This document shows, in pieces, positions 27,761 through 37,118 of a stretch of 64,000 nucleotides of DNA. Below the pieces are notes generated by a model. It saw nothing but the letters and a program-made list of their open reading frames with translations, did not search any database and had not been told where the DNA came from. Origin of the DNA: Paucibacter sp. PLA-PC-4 (GTDB lineage Bacteria > Pseudomonadota > Gammaproteobacteria > Burkholderiales > Burkholderiaceae_C); the NCBI RefSeq assembly GCF_026241155.1, contig NZ_JAPFGP010000020.1:1-64000 (forward strand). The letters are read 5' to 3'. A program made the translations under genes and the position numbers. How positions within the stretch are numbered: position 1 is the first letter of the stretch; the number at the start of each line of letters is the position of its first letter.

Positions 27761-28687
27761 TCAAAGAGTAACTTCGGTGCGGCGCGGCATTGCCGACTGA
27801 ACGCCGCTGCGACTGACCGCAATGGCTGCCGCAGCCTGGCCCAGGCGCACCGCATCGGCCGCGCTCATACCTTCGGCCAGACCTGCGGCTAGGCCACCAA
27901 CAAAGGTGTCGCCGGCACCGACGGTGTCGACCGCTTGGACGACGCGGGCCGGCAGATGCTGGACGCCGGCCGCGCTGCACAGCAGCACGCCTTGCGCACC
28001 TAGCGTCACCACGACCTGCTGTGGGCCGCGCTGCAGCAGCGCCCGAGCGGCAGCCCCTGCCTCGTCGACGCTACCGCTGGCCATGCCCGCGAGCTGGCCG
28101 GCCTCGGTCTCGTTGACGATCAACCAGCGACTTAAGGCCAGCAAGGCATCGCCGACCGGCAGCGCTGGTGCCGCATTCAGAATCGTCGTGACGCCGGCCG
28201 CGCGGGCCAGCTCGAAGGCCTGGGTGATGGCCGGCACCGGCACCTCCAGCTGGGCTACGACGACCTTGGCCGACTGCAGCAGCGCAGCGCTGGCCTGCAC
28301 ATCAGCTGCGCTGAGCTGGGCATTGCTGCCGGGCACATAGACGATGGAGTTCTCACCCCCCTCGCTGGCCACCATGATGACGGCGACACCGGGCAGCGCC
28401 GCCGGATCGACAACTACGCCGGAGGTCGCGATGCCCTCCTCGGCCAGCGCGGCCAGCAGCTCCGCGCCATGCTGGCGTGTGCCGACCCGCGAGACAAAGG
28501 CCACCGGCGCGCCCAGCCGGGCCGCAGCCACGGCCTGGTTGGCCCCCTTGCCGCCGGGCGCCATCACAAACGCCTCACCCATCAGGGTCTCGCCGGGCCC
28601 GGGCAGACGCCGGGAATGCGAGATCATGTCCATGTTGATGCTGCCGACCACCACCACCTGGGGGGCTGCATTTGCGCGCTGCGTCAT
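27761..28687 (-). CDS. rbsK: Ribokinase
   Basis: 308-residue PfkB-family sugar kinase that phosphorylates ribose to ribose 5-phosphate. Signature 1 is APGGKGANQAVAAARLGAPV (about 43-62); signature 2 is VDTVGAGDTFVGGLAAGLAE with the catalytic Asp (about 253). VGSINMDMI near the start is the ribose-binding strand. It sits between the LacI-type regulator and the nucleoside hydrolase, so ribose would come from nucleoside cleavage rather than from an rbs transporter, none of which is in view. Confidence 0.92.
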   Translation of the reverse strand: MTQRANAAPQVVVVGSINMDMISHSRRLPGPGETLMGEAFVMAPGGKGANQAVAAARLGAPVAFVSRVGTRQHGAELLAALAEEGIATSGVVVDPAALPGVAVIMVASEGGENSIVYVPGSNAQLSAADVQASAALLQSAKVVVAQLEVPVPAITQAFELARAAGVTTILNAAPALPVGDALLALSRWLIVNETEAGQLAGMASGSVDEAGAAARALLQRGPQQVVVTLGAQGVLLCSAAGVQHLPARVVQAVDTVGAGDTFVGGLAAGLAEGMSAADAVRLGQAAAAIAVSRSGVQSAMPRRTEVTL

Positions 28688-28711
28688 GAAACTTCTTTCC
28701 TTTGTTTTCTT

Positions 28712-29722
28712 TCAGCCCAGTCGCTGCGGCGCGGAGGTGCTTTCACGCACCACCAGACGCGGCGTCAGCAGCACATCCTTCAGCGGCGCCGCCGGGTTCT
28801 CGATGCGATCGACCAGAACCCGGGCGGCTTCGCGACCAAGCTCCTTGATCGAACAACCCACCGTGGTCAACGCTGGGTAGACAAAGCCGCTCAGTTCGAT
28901 ATCGTCGAATCCGACAATGGAGAGCTGCTGCGGCACCTTGAGCCCCGATTCGGCGGCTGCGCGCAGCGCGCCCAAGGCCATCATGTCATTGCTGGCGAAC
29001 AATGCCGTGATACCGGCCTGCGCACGCAACAGGCGGCGCGCCGCCTCGTAGCCGCCGGCGCTGCTGAAGTCGCTTTCGATCAGCAGACTCTCATCAGGCG
29101 TGATACCGCGATCAAGCTGCGCACGGCGCCACCCGTCGACTCGCTCTGCAGTGACCTCGAATTCGGCCGGCCCGCTGATGCAGGCGATGCGGCGGTGGCC
29201 GAGATCCAGCAGATGCTTGACCGCCTTGTAGGCGCCATCGGCATTGTTGACGCTGACCCGGTCGGCGCGCGCACCGGGCACCAGCCGGTCCACCGTTACC
29301 GAGGGCACGGTGGCGAGCTTGAAGATGCGGGCCAGCGATGCAGCATCGCCGGCCGAGGACAGCAACAGCCCGTCGATGCGTTTCTCCAGCAGCGTGCGCA
29401 TGTACTGCTGCTGGCGTTTCGGGTCGTTGTCGGAATTACACAGGAACACCGAGTAGCCGGCCAACCGGCAGCACTCCTCGACGCCGCAGACCAGCTCGGC
29501 GAAGAAGGGATTGTTGACGTTGGGCACCAGCACACCCACGATCTTGGTCTCGCTTTTGCGCAACGAGCGTGCCACCGCGCTCGGCAGATAGCCGATTTCC
29601 TCGACCGCCGCCAGCACCCGGCGCCGAGCATCGGCACTGACGGGGCGGGTGTCGTTCAGCACATGGGAGACTGTGGTGAACGATACCCCCGCCAGGGCCG
29701 CAACATCTTTGATCGTACTCAC
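28712..29722 (-). CDS. LacI-family transcriptional regulator of the salvage operon
   Basis: 336 residues. The LacI helix-turn-helix MSTIKDVAALAGVSFTTVSH with hinge helix (YLPSAVARSLR) is at residues 1-60, followed by a periplasmic-binding-protein-like effector domain (VGVLVPNVNNPFFAELVCGV; FDDIELSGFVYPALTTV). The RbsR/PurR-like layout and position suggest a response to ribose or a nucleoside product. A perfect palindrome of LacI type lies 38 bases upstream of its start, consistent with autoregulation of the whole operon. Confidence 0.92.
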   Translation of the reverse strand: MSTIKDVAALAGVSFTTVSHVLNDTRPVSADARRRVLAAVEEIGYLPSAVARSLRKSETKIVGVLVPNVNNPFFAELVCGVEECCRLAGYSVFLCNSDNDPKRQQQYMRTLLEKRIDGLLLSSAGDAASLARIFKLATVPSVTVDRLVPGARADRVSVNNADGAYKAVKHLLDLGHRRIACISGPAEFEVTAERVDGWRRAQLDRGITPDESLLIESDFSSAGGYEAARRLLRAQAGITALFASNDMMALGALRAAAESGLKVPQQLSIVGFDDIELSGFVYPALTTVGCSIKELGREAARVLVDRIENPAAPLKDVLLTPRLVVRESTSAPQRLG

Positions 29723-29759
29723 AAGGACTCAGTGCTTTCCATCATCAATGATCACACAG

Positions 29760-29775
29760 TGGCAAACGTTTGCCA
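29760..29775. promoter_or_regulatory. LacI-family operator TGGCAAACGTTTGCCA
   Basis: A perfect 16-bp palindrome with the central CG typical of LacI-family operators (consensus family AAACGTTT). It lies between the regulator start (29722) and the downstream end of gltA. It is the only such palindrome I noticed in the window and is best read as the operator for the adjacent regulator-ribokinase-hydrolase-deaminase operon. Confidence 0.8.
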
Positions 29776-29887
29776 ACCGCAAAGCATAGCTGAAACAAGC
29801 AGCGCTACAGCAGGCAGGCAGCGCGGTTTGCGCAAATATCCGGGTCTGGCGGCCTGGGGCTTTCCCTGGTTTGGCAGCTAAGACGTC

Positions 29888-29923
29888 AAAAAACCCGCCG
29901 GGCCGCATGGCCGGGCGGGTTTC
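29888..29923 (-). terminator. Rho-independent terminator of gltA
   Basis: Reading the - strand, AAACCCGCC pairs with GGCGGGTTT, extended inwards by GGCC/GGCC with one mismatch, around a GCAT loop, followed by TTTTTTG. It lies 38 bases after the gltA stop. Confidence 0.85.
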
Positions 29924-29960
29924 GCAACAGCCAGCGGGCAGGCGGCCCGCTGGCGCTGGA

Positions 29961-31271
29961 TCAGCGTTGCGCGATTGGCTTGACGTCGCGCGGTGTCGAG
30001 CCGACAAAGAGCTGGCGCGGGCGGCCGATCTTGTACTCCGGGTCGCCGATCATTTCGTTCAGCTGGGCGATCCAGCCGACCGTGCGGGCCAGAGCGAAGA
30101 TCGCCGTGAACAGCGGCACCGGGATGCCGATGGCGCGCTGCACGATGCCGGAGTAGAAGTCGACGTTCGGGTAGAGCTTGCGGGCGACGAAGTATTCGTC
30201 TTCCAGCGCGATCTTCTCCAACTCCATCGCGAGCTTGAACATCGGGTCGTTGTGCAAACCCAGCTCGTCCAGGACTTCGTGGCAGGTTTCGCGCATCAGC
30301 TTGGCGCGAGGGTCGTAGTTCTTGTAGACGCGGTGACCGAAGCCCATCAGCTTGACGCCGCTGTTCTTGTCCTTGACCTGCTTGATGAACTCGCCGATCT
30401 TGGCGACTCCGCCCTGCTTCTGGATGTCGCCCAGCATGTTCAGCGCCGCCTCGTTGGCCCCACCGTGAGCCGGGCCCCACAAGCAGGCCACGCCGGCCGC
30501 GATGGCCGCAAACGGGTTGGTGCCCGAAGAGCCGCACAGACGCACGGTCGACGTAGACGCGTTCTGCTCGTGGTCGGCATGGAGCGTGAAGATGCGGTCC
30601 ATCGCACGCACCAGCACATCGTTGGGCTTGTAGTCTTCGCACGGGGTGGCAAACATCATGCGCATGAAGTTGCCGGCGTAGCTCAGATCGTTCTTCGGGT
30701 AGATATAGGGCTGGCCAATGGTGTACTTGTAGGCCATCGCCACCAGGGTCGGCATCTTTGCGATCAGGCGGATCGCGGCGATCTCGCGGTGCTCGGGATT
30801 GTTGATGTCGGTCGAGTCGTGATAGAAGGCGGACATCGCGCCGACCAGGCCGGTCATCACAGCCATCGGATGCGCGTCGCGGCGGAAGCCGCGCAGGAAG
30901 AACTGCATCTGCTCGTTGACCATAGTGTGGTTGGTCACACGGGCGACGAAGTCTTCCTTCTGAGCTGGGTTGGGCAGCTCCCCGTACAGCAGCAAATAGC
31001 AGGTTTCGAGGTAGTCACAGCTGGTGGCCAGCTGCTCGATCGGGTAACCGCGATACAGCAGCTCGCCCTTGTCACCATCGATATAGGTAATGGTCGAGTT
31101 GCACGAAGCTGTCGACAGGAAGCCTGGGTCGTAGGTGAACTTGCCCGTCTGCGCGTACAGCTTGCGGATGTCGATCACATCCGGGCCTATCGTGCCCTTG
31201 TACAGCGGCAGATCCATTTGCGGGCTGCCATCGGAGAACGACAGGGTGGCTTTGACGTCAGACGGGGTCAT
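29961..31271 (-). CDS. gltA: Citrate synthase
   Basis: 436 residues, type II hexameric-size citrate synthase, condensing acetyl-CoA and oxaloacetate. Catalytic residues lie in [14 protein letters not shown] (His), [14 protein letters not shown] (His) and [12 protein letters not shown] (Asp). [14 protein letters not shown] marks the C-terminus. The start has AAGGA 7 bases upstream. It is the last gene of the sdh run, with its own terminator behind it. Confidence 0.97.
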   Translation of the reverse strand: MTPSDVKATLSFSDGSPQMDLPLYKGTIGPDVIDIRKLYAQTGKFTYDPGFLSTASCNSTITYIDGDKGELLYRGYPIEQLATSCDYLETCYLLLYGELPNPAQKEDFVARVTNHTMVNEQMQFFLRGFRRDAHPMAVMTGLVGAMSAFYHDSTDINNPEHREIAAIRLIAKMPTLVAMAYKYTIGQPYIYPKNDLSYAGNFMRMMFATPCEDYKPNDVLVRAMDRIFTLHADHEQNASTSTVRLCGSSGTNPFAAIAAGVACLWGPAHGGANEAALNMLGDIQKQGGVAKIGEFIKQVKDKNSGVKLMGFGHRVYKNYDPRAKLMRETCHEVLDELGLHNDPMFKLAMELEKIALEDEYFVARKLYPNVDFYSGIVQRAIGIPVPLFTAIFALARTVGWIAQLNEMIGDPEYKIGRPRQLFVGSTPRDVKPIAQR

Positions 31272-31298
31272 GGGCGTTCCTTATGACTTCTTGGGGAT

Positions 31299-31574
31299 TC
31301 AGGGGGCGGTCCTGAGCATGGCCAGGACCTCTTGCACATCGGCGCGATCGAGTTCGCCTTCGGGCTCCTTGCGGCACAAGAACAGGTCCAACAAATCGTT
31401 GTCGGACAGATCCATCAGTACGCGCAGGCCCTCGGCCTGATGCTCGGTCAGACTGCGGTCGTATCGAGCGAAAAAACGCTCGATGAAGAGATCATTCTCA
31501 AGCAGGCCACGCCGGCAGCGCCAGCGCAGCTTGGAGAGCGCCCTTTCGTCGATCAGGGTGTTGACAGCAGTCAT
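31299..31574 (-). CDS. sdhE: Succinate dehydrogenase FAD assembly factor SdhE
   Basis: 91 residues with the conserved RRGLLENDLF (RGxxE) motif of SdhE/Sdh5 proteins, which help attach FAD covalently to SdhA. Acidic and hydrophobic helices (LLDLFLCRKEPEGE) complete the five-helix fold. It lies between sdhB and gltA, the usual Burkholderiales place. Confidence 0.92.
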   Translation of the reverse strand: MTAVNTLIDERALSKLRWRCRRGLLENDLFIERFFARYDRSLTEHQAEGLRVLMDLSDNDLLDLFLCRKEPEGELDRADVQEVLAMLRTAP

Positions 31575-31596
31575 GACTGAGCGTGGCCGGGCATCG

Positions 31597-32301
31597 TCAG
31601 ACGGCGCGCCGGACCATCAATTCCTTGATCTTGCCGATGGCCTTGGTCGGGTTCAGCCCCTTCGGGCAGACATCGACGCAGTTCATGATGGTGTGGCAGC
31701 GGAACAGGCGGTACGGATCTTCCAAATTATCCAGACGCTCGCCGGTGGCCTCGTCGCGACTGTCGGCGATGAAGCGATAGGCTTGCAGCAGGCCGGCGGG
31801 GCCGACGAACTTGTCCGGGTTCCACCAGAAGCTGGGGCAGCTGGTCGAACAGCTGGCGCACAGGATGCACTCGTACAGGCCGTTGAGCTCTTCGCGCTCT
31901 TCAGGGAACTGCAGACGCTCCTTGTCGGGCAGCGGCGTGTCGTTGACCAGATAGGGCTTGATCGAGTTGTACTGCTTGAAGAACTGCGTCATGTCGACGA
32001 TCAGGTCGCGCACGACCGGCAGGCCCGGCAGCGGCTTCAAGACGATGGTGCCCGGCAGGGTACGCATGTTCGTCAGGCAGGCCAGGCCATTCTTGCCGTT
32101 GATATTCATCGCGTCCGAGCCGCAGACGCCCTCACGGCAGCTCCGACGGAAGCTCAAGCTGGGATCAACGGCCTTGAGCTTGTTCAGTGCGTCCAGCAGC
32201 ATGCGCTCGGAGCCGTCCAGCTCGACCTCGAGGGTCTGCATATAGGGCTTGGCATCCTTGTCCGGATCGTAGCGGTAGATCTGAAAAGTACGCTTGGTCA
32301 T
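31597..32301 (-). CDS. sdhB: Succinate dehydrogenase iron-sulfur subunit
   Basis: 234 residues carrying electrons from FAD to quinone. Cysteine clusters: [2Fe-2S] in SCREGVCGSDAMNINGK and GLACL, [4Fe-4S] in CILCASCSTSCPSFWW, and [3Fe-4S] in CHTIMNCVDVCPKGLNP. Complete. 13 bases separate it from sdhA upstream. Confidence 0.97.
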   Translation of the reverse strand: MTKRTFQIYRYDPDKDAKPYMQTLEVELDGSERMLLDALNKLKAVDPSLSFRRSCREGVCGSDAMNINGKNGLACLTNMRTLPGTIVLKPLPGLPVVRDLIVDMTQFFKQYNSIKPYLVNDTPLPDKERLQFPEEREELNGLYECILCASCSTSCPSFWWNPDKFVGPAGLLQAYRFIADSRDEATGERLDNLEDPYRLFRCHTIMNCVDVCPKGLNPTKAIGKIKELMVRRAV

Positions 32302-32314
32302 AATGATTTACCTC

Positions 32315-34111
32315 TTAGAACGTACGGACCTTGGGCGGAATCGACTCGGCCGTCAGCGGCTTCAAGTTGACCGGCTTGTAGTCCAGGCGGTTGCCTTCCG
32401 AGTACCACAGCGTGTGCTTCATCCACTGCTCGTCATTGCGACCATTCGGATGGGCGGGCGTGTCGCCATAGTCGTCCACCGTGTGGGCGCCGCGGCTCTC
32501 GGTGCGGGCCGCTGCGGAGACGATGGTGGCCTGAGCCGCCTCGATCAGGTTCTCGACCTCCAACGCCTCGATGCGGGCGGTGTTGAAGACCTTGGACTTG
32601 TCCTTCAGCGTGATATTGGCCACGCGCTTGGCGATCTCGGCGATCTTGGCCACGCCCTCATTGAGCATGGCTTGGGTGCGGAACACGCCGGCATGCTGCT
32701 GCATTGCGGCACGCAGATCGTTGGCAACATCCTGCGCGTACTCGCCACTGGTGCTTGCGTCCAGGCGGGCAAGGCGGGCCAGCGAGCGGTCGGCCGCATC
32801 AGCAGGGAGGTCCTTGTGCTGCTGGGCCTTCAGGCCGGCGTCGACGATGTGGTTGCCGGCCGCCCGGCCGAACACCAGCAGGTCGAGCAGCGAGTTGGTA
32901 CCCAGGCGGTTCGCGCCGTGGACACTGACGCAGGCGCATTCGCCCACCGCGTACAGGCCGTTGATCACCGCATTGGGCTTACCGTCCTTGGGCACGACCA
33001 CCTGGCCGTGGATATTGGTCGGGATGCCACCCATCTGGTAGTGGATGGTCGGCACCACGGGGATCGGTTCCTTGGTGATGTCGACATTGGCGAAGTTGTG
33101 GCCGATCTCGAACACCGAAGGCAGGCGCTTCATGATCGTGTCGCCGCCCAGATGGGTCATGTCCAGCTGGATGTAGTCCTTGTTCGGACCGCAGCCGCGC
33201 CCTTCCTTGATCTCCTGGTCCATGCAGCGCGAAACGAAGTCGCGCGGCGCGAGGTCCTTCAGGGTCGGCGCATAGCGCTCCATGAAGCGCTCGCCATTGC
33301 TGTTGCGCAGAATCGCACCCTCGCCGCGGCAGCCTTCGGTCAGCAGCACGCCGGCGTTGTGCACGCCGGTCGGGTGGAACTGCCAGAACTCCATGTCTTC
33401 CAGCGGGATGCCGGCTCGCGCCGCCATGCCCAGACCATCACCAGTGTTGATGAAGGCATTGGTCGAGGCGGCGAAGATGCGCCCTGCCCCACCGGTGGCC
33501 AGCAGCACGGTCTTGGCCTGGAGGATGTGGACTTCGCCGGTCTCCATCTCCAGCGCGGTCACGCCCACCACATCGCCCTCGGCGTCGCGGATCAAATCCA
33601 GCGCCATCCATTCGACGAAGAACTGTGTCTTGGCCTTGACATTCTGCTGGTACAGCGTGTGAAGCATCGCGTGGCCGGTGCGGTCGGCCGCCGCGCAGGC
33701 GCGCTGAACTGGCTTTTCGCCGTAGTTGGCGGTGTGGCCGCCGAAGGGGCGCTGATAGATCGTTCCGTCGGCATTGCGGTCGAAGGGCATGCCGAAATGC
33801 TCAAGCTCGTAGACGACCTTGGGCGCCTCGCGGCACATGAACTCGATCGCGTCTTGGTCCCCCAGCCAGTCCGAGCCCTTGACGGTGTCGAAGAAGTGGT
33901 AGTGCCAGTTGTCTTCCGACATATTCCCCAGGCTGGCGCCGATGCCGCCCTGGGCGGCCACGGTGTGCGAGCGGGTCGGAAAAACCTTGGACAGCACGGC
34001 CACATTCAGGCCGGCCAGCGAGAGCTGCAAGGAGGCACGCATGCCGGAACCGCCGGCACCGACGATCACGACATCAAACTTGCGCTTAGGAATCGAATTT
34101 GCCACCGTCAT
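32315..34111 (-). CDS. sdhA: Succinate dehydrogenase flavoprotein subunit
   Basis: 598 residues. FAD-binding motif VVIVGAGGSGMRASLQLS (about 14-31); the FAD-linking histidine lies in TRSHTVAAQGG; substrate residues lie in HPTGVHNAGVLLTEGCRGEG and HGANRLGTNSLLDLLVFGR. Oxidises succinate to fumarate at the inner face of the membrane. The start overlaps the sdhD stop by one base (TGATG). Longer frames read into sdhD. Confidence 0.97.
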   Translation of the reverse strand: MTVANSIPKRKFDVVIVGAGGSGMRASLQLSLAGLNVAVLSKVFPTRSHTVAAQGGIGASLGNMSEDNWHYHFFDTVKGSDWLGDQDAIEFMCREAPKVVYELEHFGMPFDRNADGTIYQRPFGGHTANYGEKPVQRACAAADRTGHAMLHTLYQQNVKAKTQFFVEWMALDLIRDAEGDVVGVTALEMETGEVHILQAKTVLLATGGAGRIFAASTNAFINTGDGLGMAARAGIPLEDMEFWQFHPTGVHNAGVLLTEGCRGEGAILRNSNGERFMERYAPTLKDLAPRDFVSRCMDQEIKEGRGCGPNKDYIQLDMTHLGGDTIMKRLPSVFEIGHNFANVDITKEPIPVVPTIHYQMGGIPTNIHGQVVVPKDGKPNAVINGLYAVGECACVSVHGANRLGTNSLLDLLVFGRAAGNHIVDAGLKAQQHKDLPADAADRSLARLARLDASTSGEYAQDVANDLRAAMQQHAGVFRTQAMLNEGVAKIAEIAKRVANITLKDKSKVFNTARIEALEVENLIEAAQATIVSAAARTESRGAHTVDDYGDTPAHPNGRNDEQWMKHTLWYSEGNRLDYKPVNLKPLTAESIPPKVRTF

Positions 34112-34470
34112 CACAGTCTCCACAACACTTGGATCGCCCAGCCGGCGCACCCCACCAGCCATACCAGCGTGAACACCTGCAGGCACAGGCGAGCACCGAC
34201 GGGCTGCACATAGTCCATCCAGATATCGCGCATGCCCACCCACGCGTGGTAGGCCAGCGAGATGATCACGACAAAAGTCAGCACCTTCATCCACTGAGAT
34301 GAGAAGATCGCCGCCCAGTGGTCATAGCCCAGCTCGCCGGGCATCAAAAACTGCACCAGCAACACGACGGTGAACAAGGCCATAAGCACGGCCGTGATGC
34401 GCTGTGCCAGCCAGTCGCGCAGACCATAGTGCGCCCCCACGACGATGCGCTTGGAACCAAAAGTACTCAT
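34111..34470 (-). CDS. sdhD: Succinate dehydrogenase membrane anchor subunit
   Basis: 119 residues with three membrane segments (ITAVLMALFTVVLLVQFL; VLTFVVIISLAYHAWVGM; VFTLVWLVGCAGWAIQVL). HAWVGMRDIWMDYVQP carries the haem histidine region and the conserved Asp-Tyr near the quinone site. ATG 34470; the frame extends 15 codons upstream into the gap before sdhC. Confidence 0.93.
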   Translation of the reverse strand: MSTFGSKRIVVGAHYGLRDWLAQRITAVLMALFTVVLLVQFLMPGELGYDHWAAIFSSQWMKVLTFVVIISLAYHAWVGMRDIWMDYVQPVGARLCLQVFTLVWLVGCAGWAIQVLWRL

Positions 34471-34486
34471 TGTTTTAACCTCGCGT

Positions 34487-34930
34487 TCAGTAGAGGCCGA
34501 AGAGCTTGGCCGCAACGGCCAAGGTCAGCAGCACGCTGGCGGCCAGCGTGAACACCGCCGACGAATGGCCCTGTTCCTTGCTCACGCTGTGCGTCGCATC
34601 CATCCACAGATGGCGAACGCCAGCAATGAAGTGATGCAGATAGGCCCAAGCCAGACCCAGCACCACCAGCTTGACGAACCAAGCCGGCACAAAGCCGATG
34701 CCGGCCACGAAGGCATTGGTGAAGGCGTCGTAGGAGATCTCAGACGTCAAGCTGTTGTCGAACATCCAGATGATGAAGGGCAAGAGCAGGAACATCAGCA
34801 GACCGCTGACTCGATGCAGGATGGACACAAAGCCGGCCGGCGGCAGCCGGTAGGTTCGCACATCGGTGAAGATATTGATGTTGCGATAGACCGGTCTTTT
34901 CTTGGCGGTACCGTTGGTGGTGCTTGTCAT
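34487..34930 (-). CDS. sdhC: Succinate dehydrogenase cytochrome b556 subunit
   Basis: 147 residues with three membrane segments. RPVYRNINIFTDVRTYRLPP and SILHRVSGLLMFLLLPF (the conserved HR-SG motif at the quinone site) plus HHFIAGVRHLWMDATH (haem histidine) identify SdhC. ATG 34930 has AAGG about 7 bases upstream; a TTG at 34936 is less likely. First structural gene of sdhCDAB, 95 bases after the GntR gene. Confidence 0.95.
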   Translation of the reverse strand: MTSTTNGTAKKRPVYRNINIFTDVRTYRLPPAGFVSILHRVSGLLMFLLLPFIIWMFDNSLTSEISYDAFTNAFVAGIGFVPAWFVKLVVLGLAWAYLHHFIAGVRHLWMDATHSVSKEQGHSSAVFTLAASVLLTLAVAAKLFGLY

Positions 34931-35025
34931 ACCCAACCTTCTGTAATCAACATGAAACCCAAGGATTTTATTGCAATGCAGCAGGACCTCTGCGGCGGCA
35001 GTGCGCGCTACGCAACGCGCAAGGA

Positions 35026-35787
35026 TTAGTTCAGCTCATTGCGGTAAAAGTGTGAAGCGGTGTTATAGAGGCCGCGCCGCAGCTCGACCGGCTTATCACC
35101 ATAGGTGAAGGACAGGCGCTCGACGCTCAGCAACGGCGTGCCCGGCGTCACCCGCAGCAGTGCGGCGGCCTCGGCATCGGCTGCAACCGCGCGAATCTGC
35201 TCCTGGGCGCGAATCATGTGCACGCCGAACTCGGCCTCGAAGAGGCCATAGAACGGCCCGCGATGTTTTTCGAGCCGCTCGGCCGTCAGCCCCTTGAACA
35301 AGGCGCCGGGCAGCCAGATATCGTCCAGCACCACCGGATGGTTTTTGCTGTGCAGCAGCCGACGCACCTCGACCATCGGATCGCCGGCACGCATCTGTAG
35401 CTGCTTGGCGATCCAAGCCGGTGCGCGCTGGCGCTTGCAGTCCAGCAGCTGGCGGCCCAGAGCCTCCTGACCCTCGTCTGGCATCAGACGCAGAAAGCGG
35501 TATTGAATCTTCTGCTCAGCGTGGGTCGCAACAAAAGTCCCCTTGCCCTGGCGACGTACCAACAGATTGTCGGCCGCCAGCTCGTCGATGGCCTTACGTA
35601 CCGTGCCCTGGCTGACGCCGAAACGGGTCGCCAGCTCGATCTCGCTGGGAATGGCTTCACCGGCCTTCCATTCGCCGGCCTGCAGGCTGGCGATGATCAG
35701 CCCCTTGATCTGGCGGTACAGCGGACTGAAAGAGGGGCCAGCGTCCGGGCGTGCGGAATCGCCGGACAGCGGTGGGGCGGTCGACAT
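35026..35787 (-). CDS. GntR/HutC-family regulator (UTRA domain) upstream of sdh
   Basis: 253 residues from ATG 35787 (ATG 35796 is an alternative). The winged helix is at about 20-85 (FSPLYRQIKGLIIASLQAGE; IPSEIELATRFGVSQGTVRK; LVRRQGKGTFVA), followed by a UTRA effector domain (LLSVERLSFTYGDKPVELRR). In Burkholderiales a GntR gene commonly sits between mdh and sdhCDAB. Its ligand is unknown; a TCA intermediate is plausible. It is divergent from mdh and may control both directions through the palindrome at 35840-35860. Confidence 0.88.
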   Translation of the reverse strand: MSTAPPLSGDSARPDAGPSFSPLYRQIKGLIIASLQAGEWKAGEAIPSEIELATRFGVSQGTVRKAIDELAADNLLVRRQGKGTFVATHAEQKIQYRFLRLMPDEGQEALGRQLLDCKRQRAPAWIAKQLQMRAGDPMVEVRRLLHSKNHPVVLDDIWLPGALFKGLTAERLEKHRGPFYGLFEAEFGVHMIRAQEQIRAVAADAEAAALLRVTPGTPLLSVERLSFTYGDKPVELRRGLYNTASHFYRNELN

Positions 35788-35839
35788 GGCCGGCATTGCA
35801 GCACAGGTTAGTACCATCCGTCCATCAAAGTTGAGTGAT

Positions 35840-35860
35840 ATCTTCTATAAGACATAAGAT
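35840..35860. promoter_or_regulatory. Operator-like palindrome between the GntR gene and mdh
   Basis: The core TCTT-N4-AAGA (35841-35852) continues rightwards as TCTTCTATAAGACATAAGA, and ATCTT/AAGAT arms bound the 21-base segment. GntR-family operators have this AT-rich dyad form. It directly abuts the putative mdh promoter. Confidence 0.5.
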
Positions 35861-35863
35861 GCT

Positions 35864-35892
35864 CTGAAGAAATCCCGAAAACATCGCATAAT
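35864..35892 (+). promoter_or_regulatory. mdh: Putative mdh promoter
   Basis: CTGAAG (-35-like, 35864) and CATAAT (-10-like, 35887) are separated by 17 bases, giving an mdh leader of about 150 bases. The -35 match is weak; the -10 is good and the position is sensible. Confidence 0.4.
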
Positions 35893-36049
35893 CGCGCGCT
35901 TGAGGCATTTCGCGCCGGCGGTCCAGCCCGGGTAAGCCCTCGGACTGGCCTACACTTGCATCACACTCGCCGGAACGCTGGAGCTTGGCATCCGGCACGC
36001 CAGCGGGCATGAAATAACCCCACATTTCGTCATCACCCGGAGCTTTCAC

Positions 36050-37039
36050 ATGAGCACAAAGAAACCCGTTCGCGTTGCCGTCACTGGCGCCGCCGGCCAG
36101 ATCGGCTATGCACTGCTGTTCCGCATCGCCTCCGGCGAAATGCTGGGCAAGGATCAGCCCGTGATCCTGCAGCTGCTGGAGATCCCCGACGAGAAGGCTC
36201 AGAACGCGCTGAAGGGCGTGATCATGGAGCTGCAGGATTGCGCCTTCCCGCTGTTGGTGGGCATCGAGGCCCACAGCGACCCGATGACGGCCTTCAAAGA
36301 CACCGACTATGCGCTGCTGGTTGGTTCGCGCCCGCGTGGCCCTGGCATGGAGCGTTCGGAGCTGCTGTCAATCAACGGCGCTATCTTTACCGCCCAGGGC
36401 AAAGCCCTGAACGCTGTGGCATCGCGCAATGTCAAGGTGCTGGTCGTCGGCAATCCGGCCAATACCAATGCCTATATTGCGATGAAGTCGGCCCCGGACC
36501 TGCCGGCCAAGAACTTCACCGCCATGCTGCGCCTGGACCATAACCGCGCCGCCTCCCAGCTCGCAGCCAAGACGGGCAAGCCGGTCGCTGAGATCGAAAA
36601 GCTGGCCGTGTGGGGCAACCACTCGCCGACCATGTACGCCGACTACCGCTTCGCCACCATTGCTGGCGCCTCGGTCAAGGCCATGATCAACGACGAAGCC
36701 TGGAACCGCGAGACCTTCCTGCCTACCGTGGGCAAGCGCGGCGCCGCCATCATCGCGGCCCGAGGCCTGTCCTCGGCCGCCTCGGCCGCCAATGCGGCGA
36801 TCGACCACATGCGGGATTGGGCCCTGGGCACCAACGGCAAGTGGGTCACGATGGGTATCCCCTCGGGCGGCGAGTACGGCATCCCGAAGGAGGTGATGTT
36901 CGGCTACCCGGTCACCTGCGATAACGGTGAATACAAGATTGTCGAAGGCCTTGAGATCGATGCCTTCTCGCAAGAGTGCATCAACAAGACGCTGAACGAG
37001 TTGTTGGAAGAGCAAGCGGGCGTCAAGCACCTGCTCTGA
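36050..37039 (+). CDS. mdh: Malate dehydrogenase
   Basis: 329 residues, the longer cytosolic-type MDH of betaproteobacteria, interconverting malate and oxaloacetate with NAD. Nucleotide motif [19 protein letters not shown] (about 9-27), substrate loop [13 protein letters not shown] with its arginines, and catalytic Asp/His in [11 protein letters not shown] and [18 protein letters not shown] precedes the ATG. Followed by a strong terminator. Confidence 0.97.
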   Translation: MSTKKPVRVAVTGAAGQIGYALLFRIASGEMLGKDQPVILQLLEIPDEKAQNALKGVIMELQDCAFPLLVGIEAHSDPMTAFKDTDYALLVGSRPRGPGMERSELLSINGAIFTAQGKALNAVASRNVKVLVVGNPANTNAYIAMKSAPDLPAKNFTAMLRLDHNRAASQLAAKTGKPVAEIEKLAVWGNHSPTMYADYRFATIAGASVKAMINDEAWNRETFLPTVGKRGAAIIAARGLSSAASAANAAIDHMRDWALGTNGKWVTMGIPSGGEYGIPKEVMFGYPVTCDNGEYKIVEGLEIDAFSQECINKTLNELLEEQAGVKHLL

Positions 37040-37075
37040 GCCTCAGGCTTGAGCGACACTCGCTTGAGCAAAACC

Positions 37076-37103
37076 AAAGGCCGGCTTTTGCCGGCCTTTT
37101 TTT
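37076..37103 (+). terminator. Rho-independent terminator of mdh
   Basis: AAAGGCCGGC pairs perfectly with GCCGGCCTTT (10 bp) around a TTTT loop, followed by a further TTTT. It lies 37 bases after the mdh stop and 16 before the next start codon. Confidence 0.92.
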
Positions 37104-37118
37104 ATTGAGACCGCCATC

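Noticed and set aside
32294-34213. 639-residue open frame on the + strand
   Set aside because: Antisense to sdhA; no recognisable domain and high His/Gln/Arg composition typical of shadow frames.
34931-35025. sdhC promoter with TAAAAT as -10
   Set aside because: No acceptable -35 element lies 16-18 bases upstream, so I do not annotate it.
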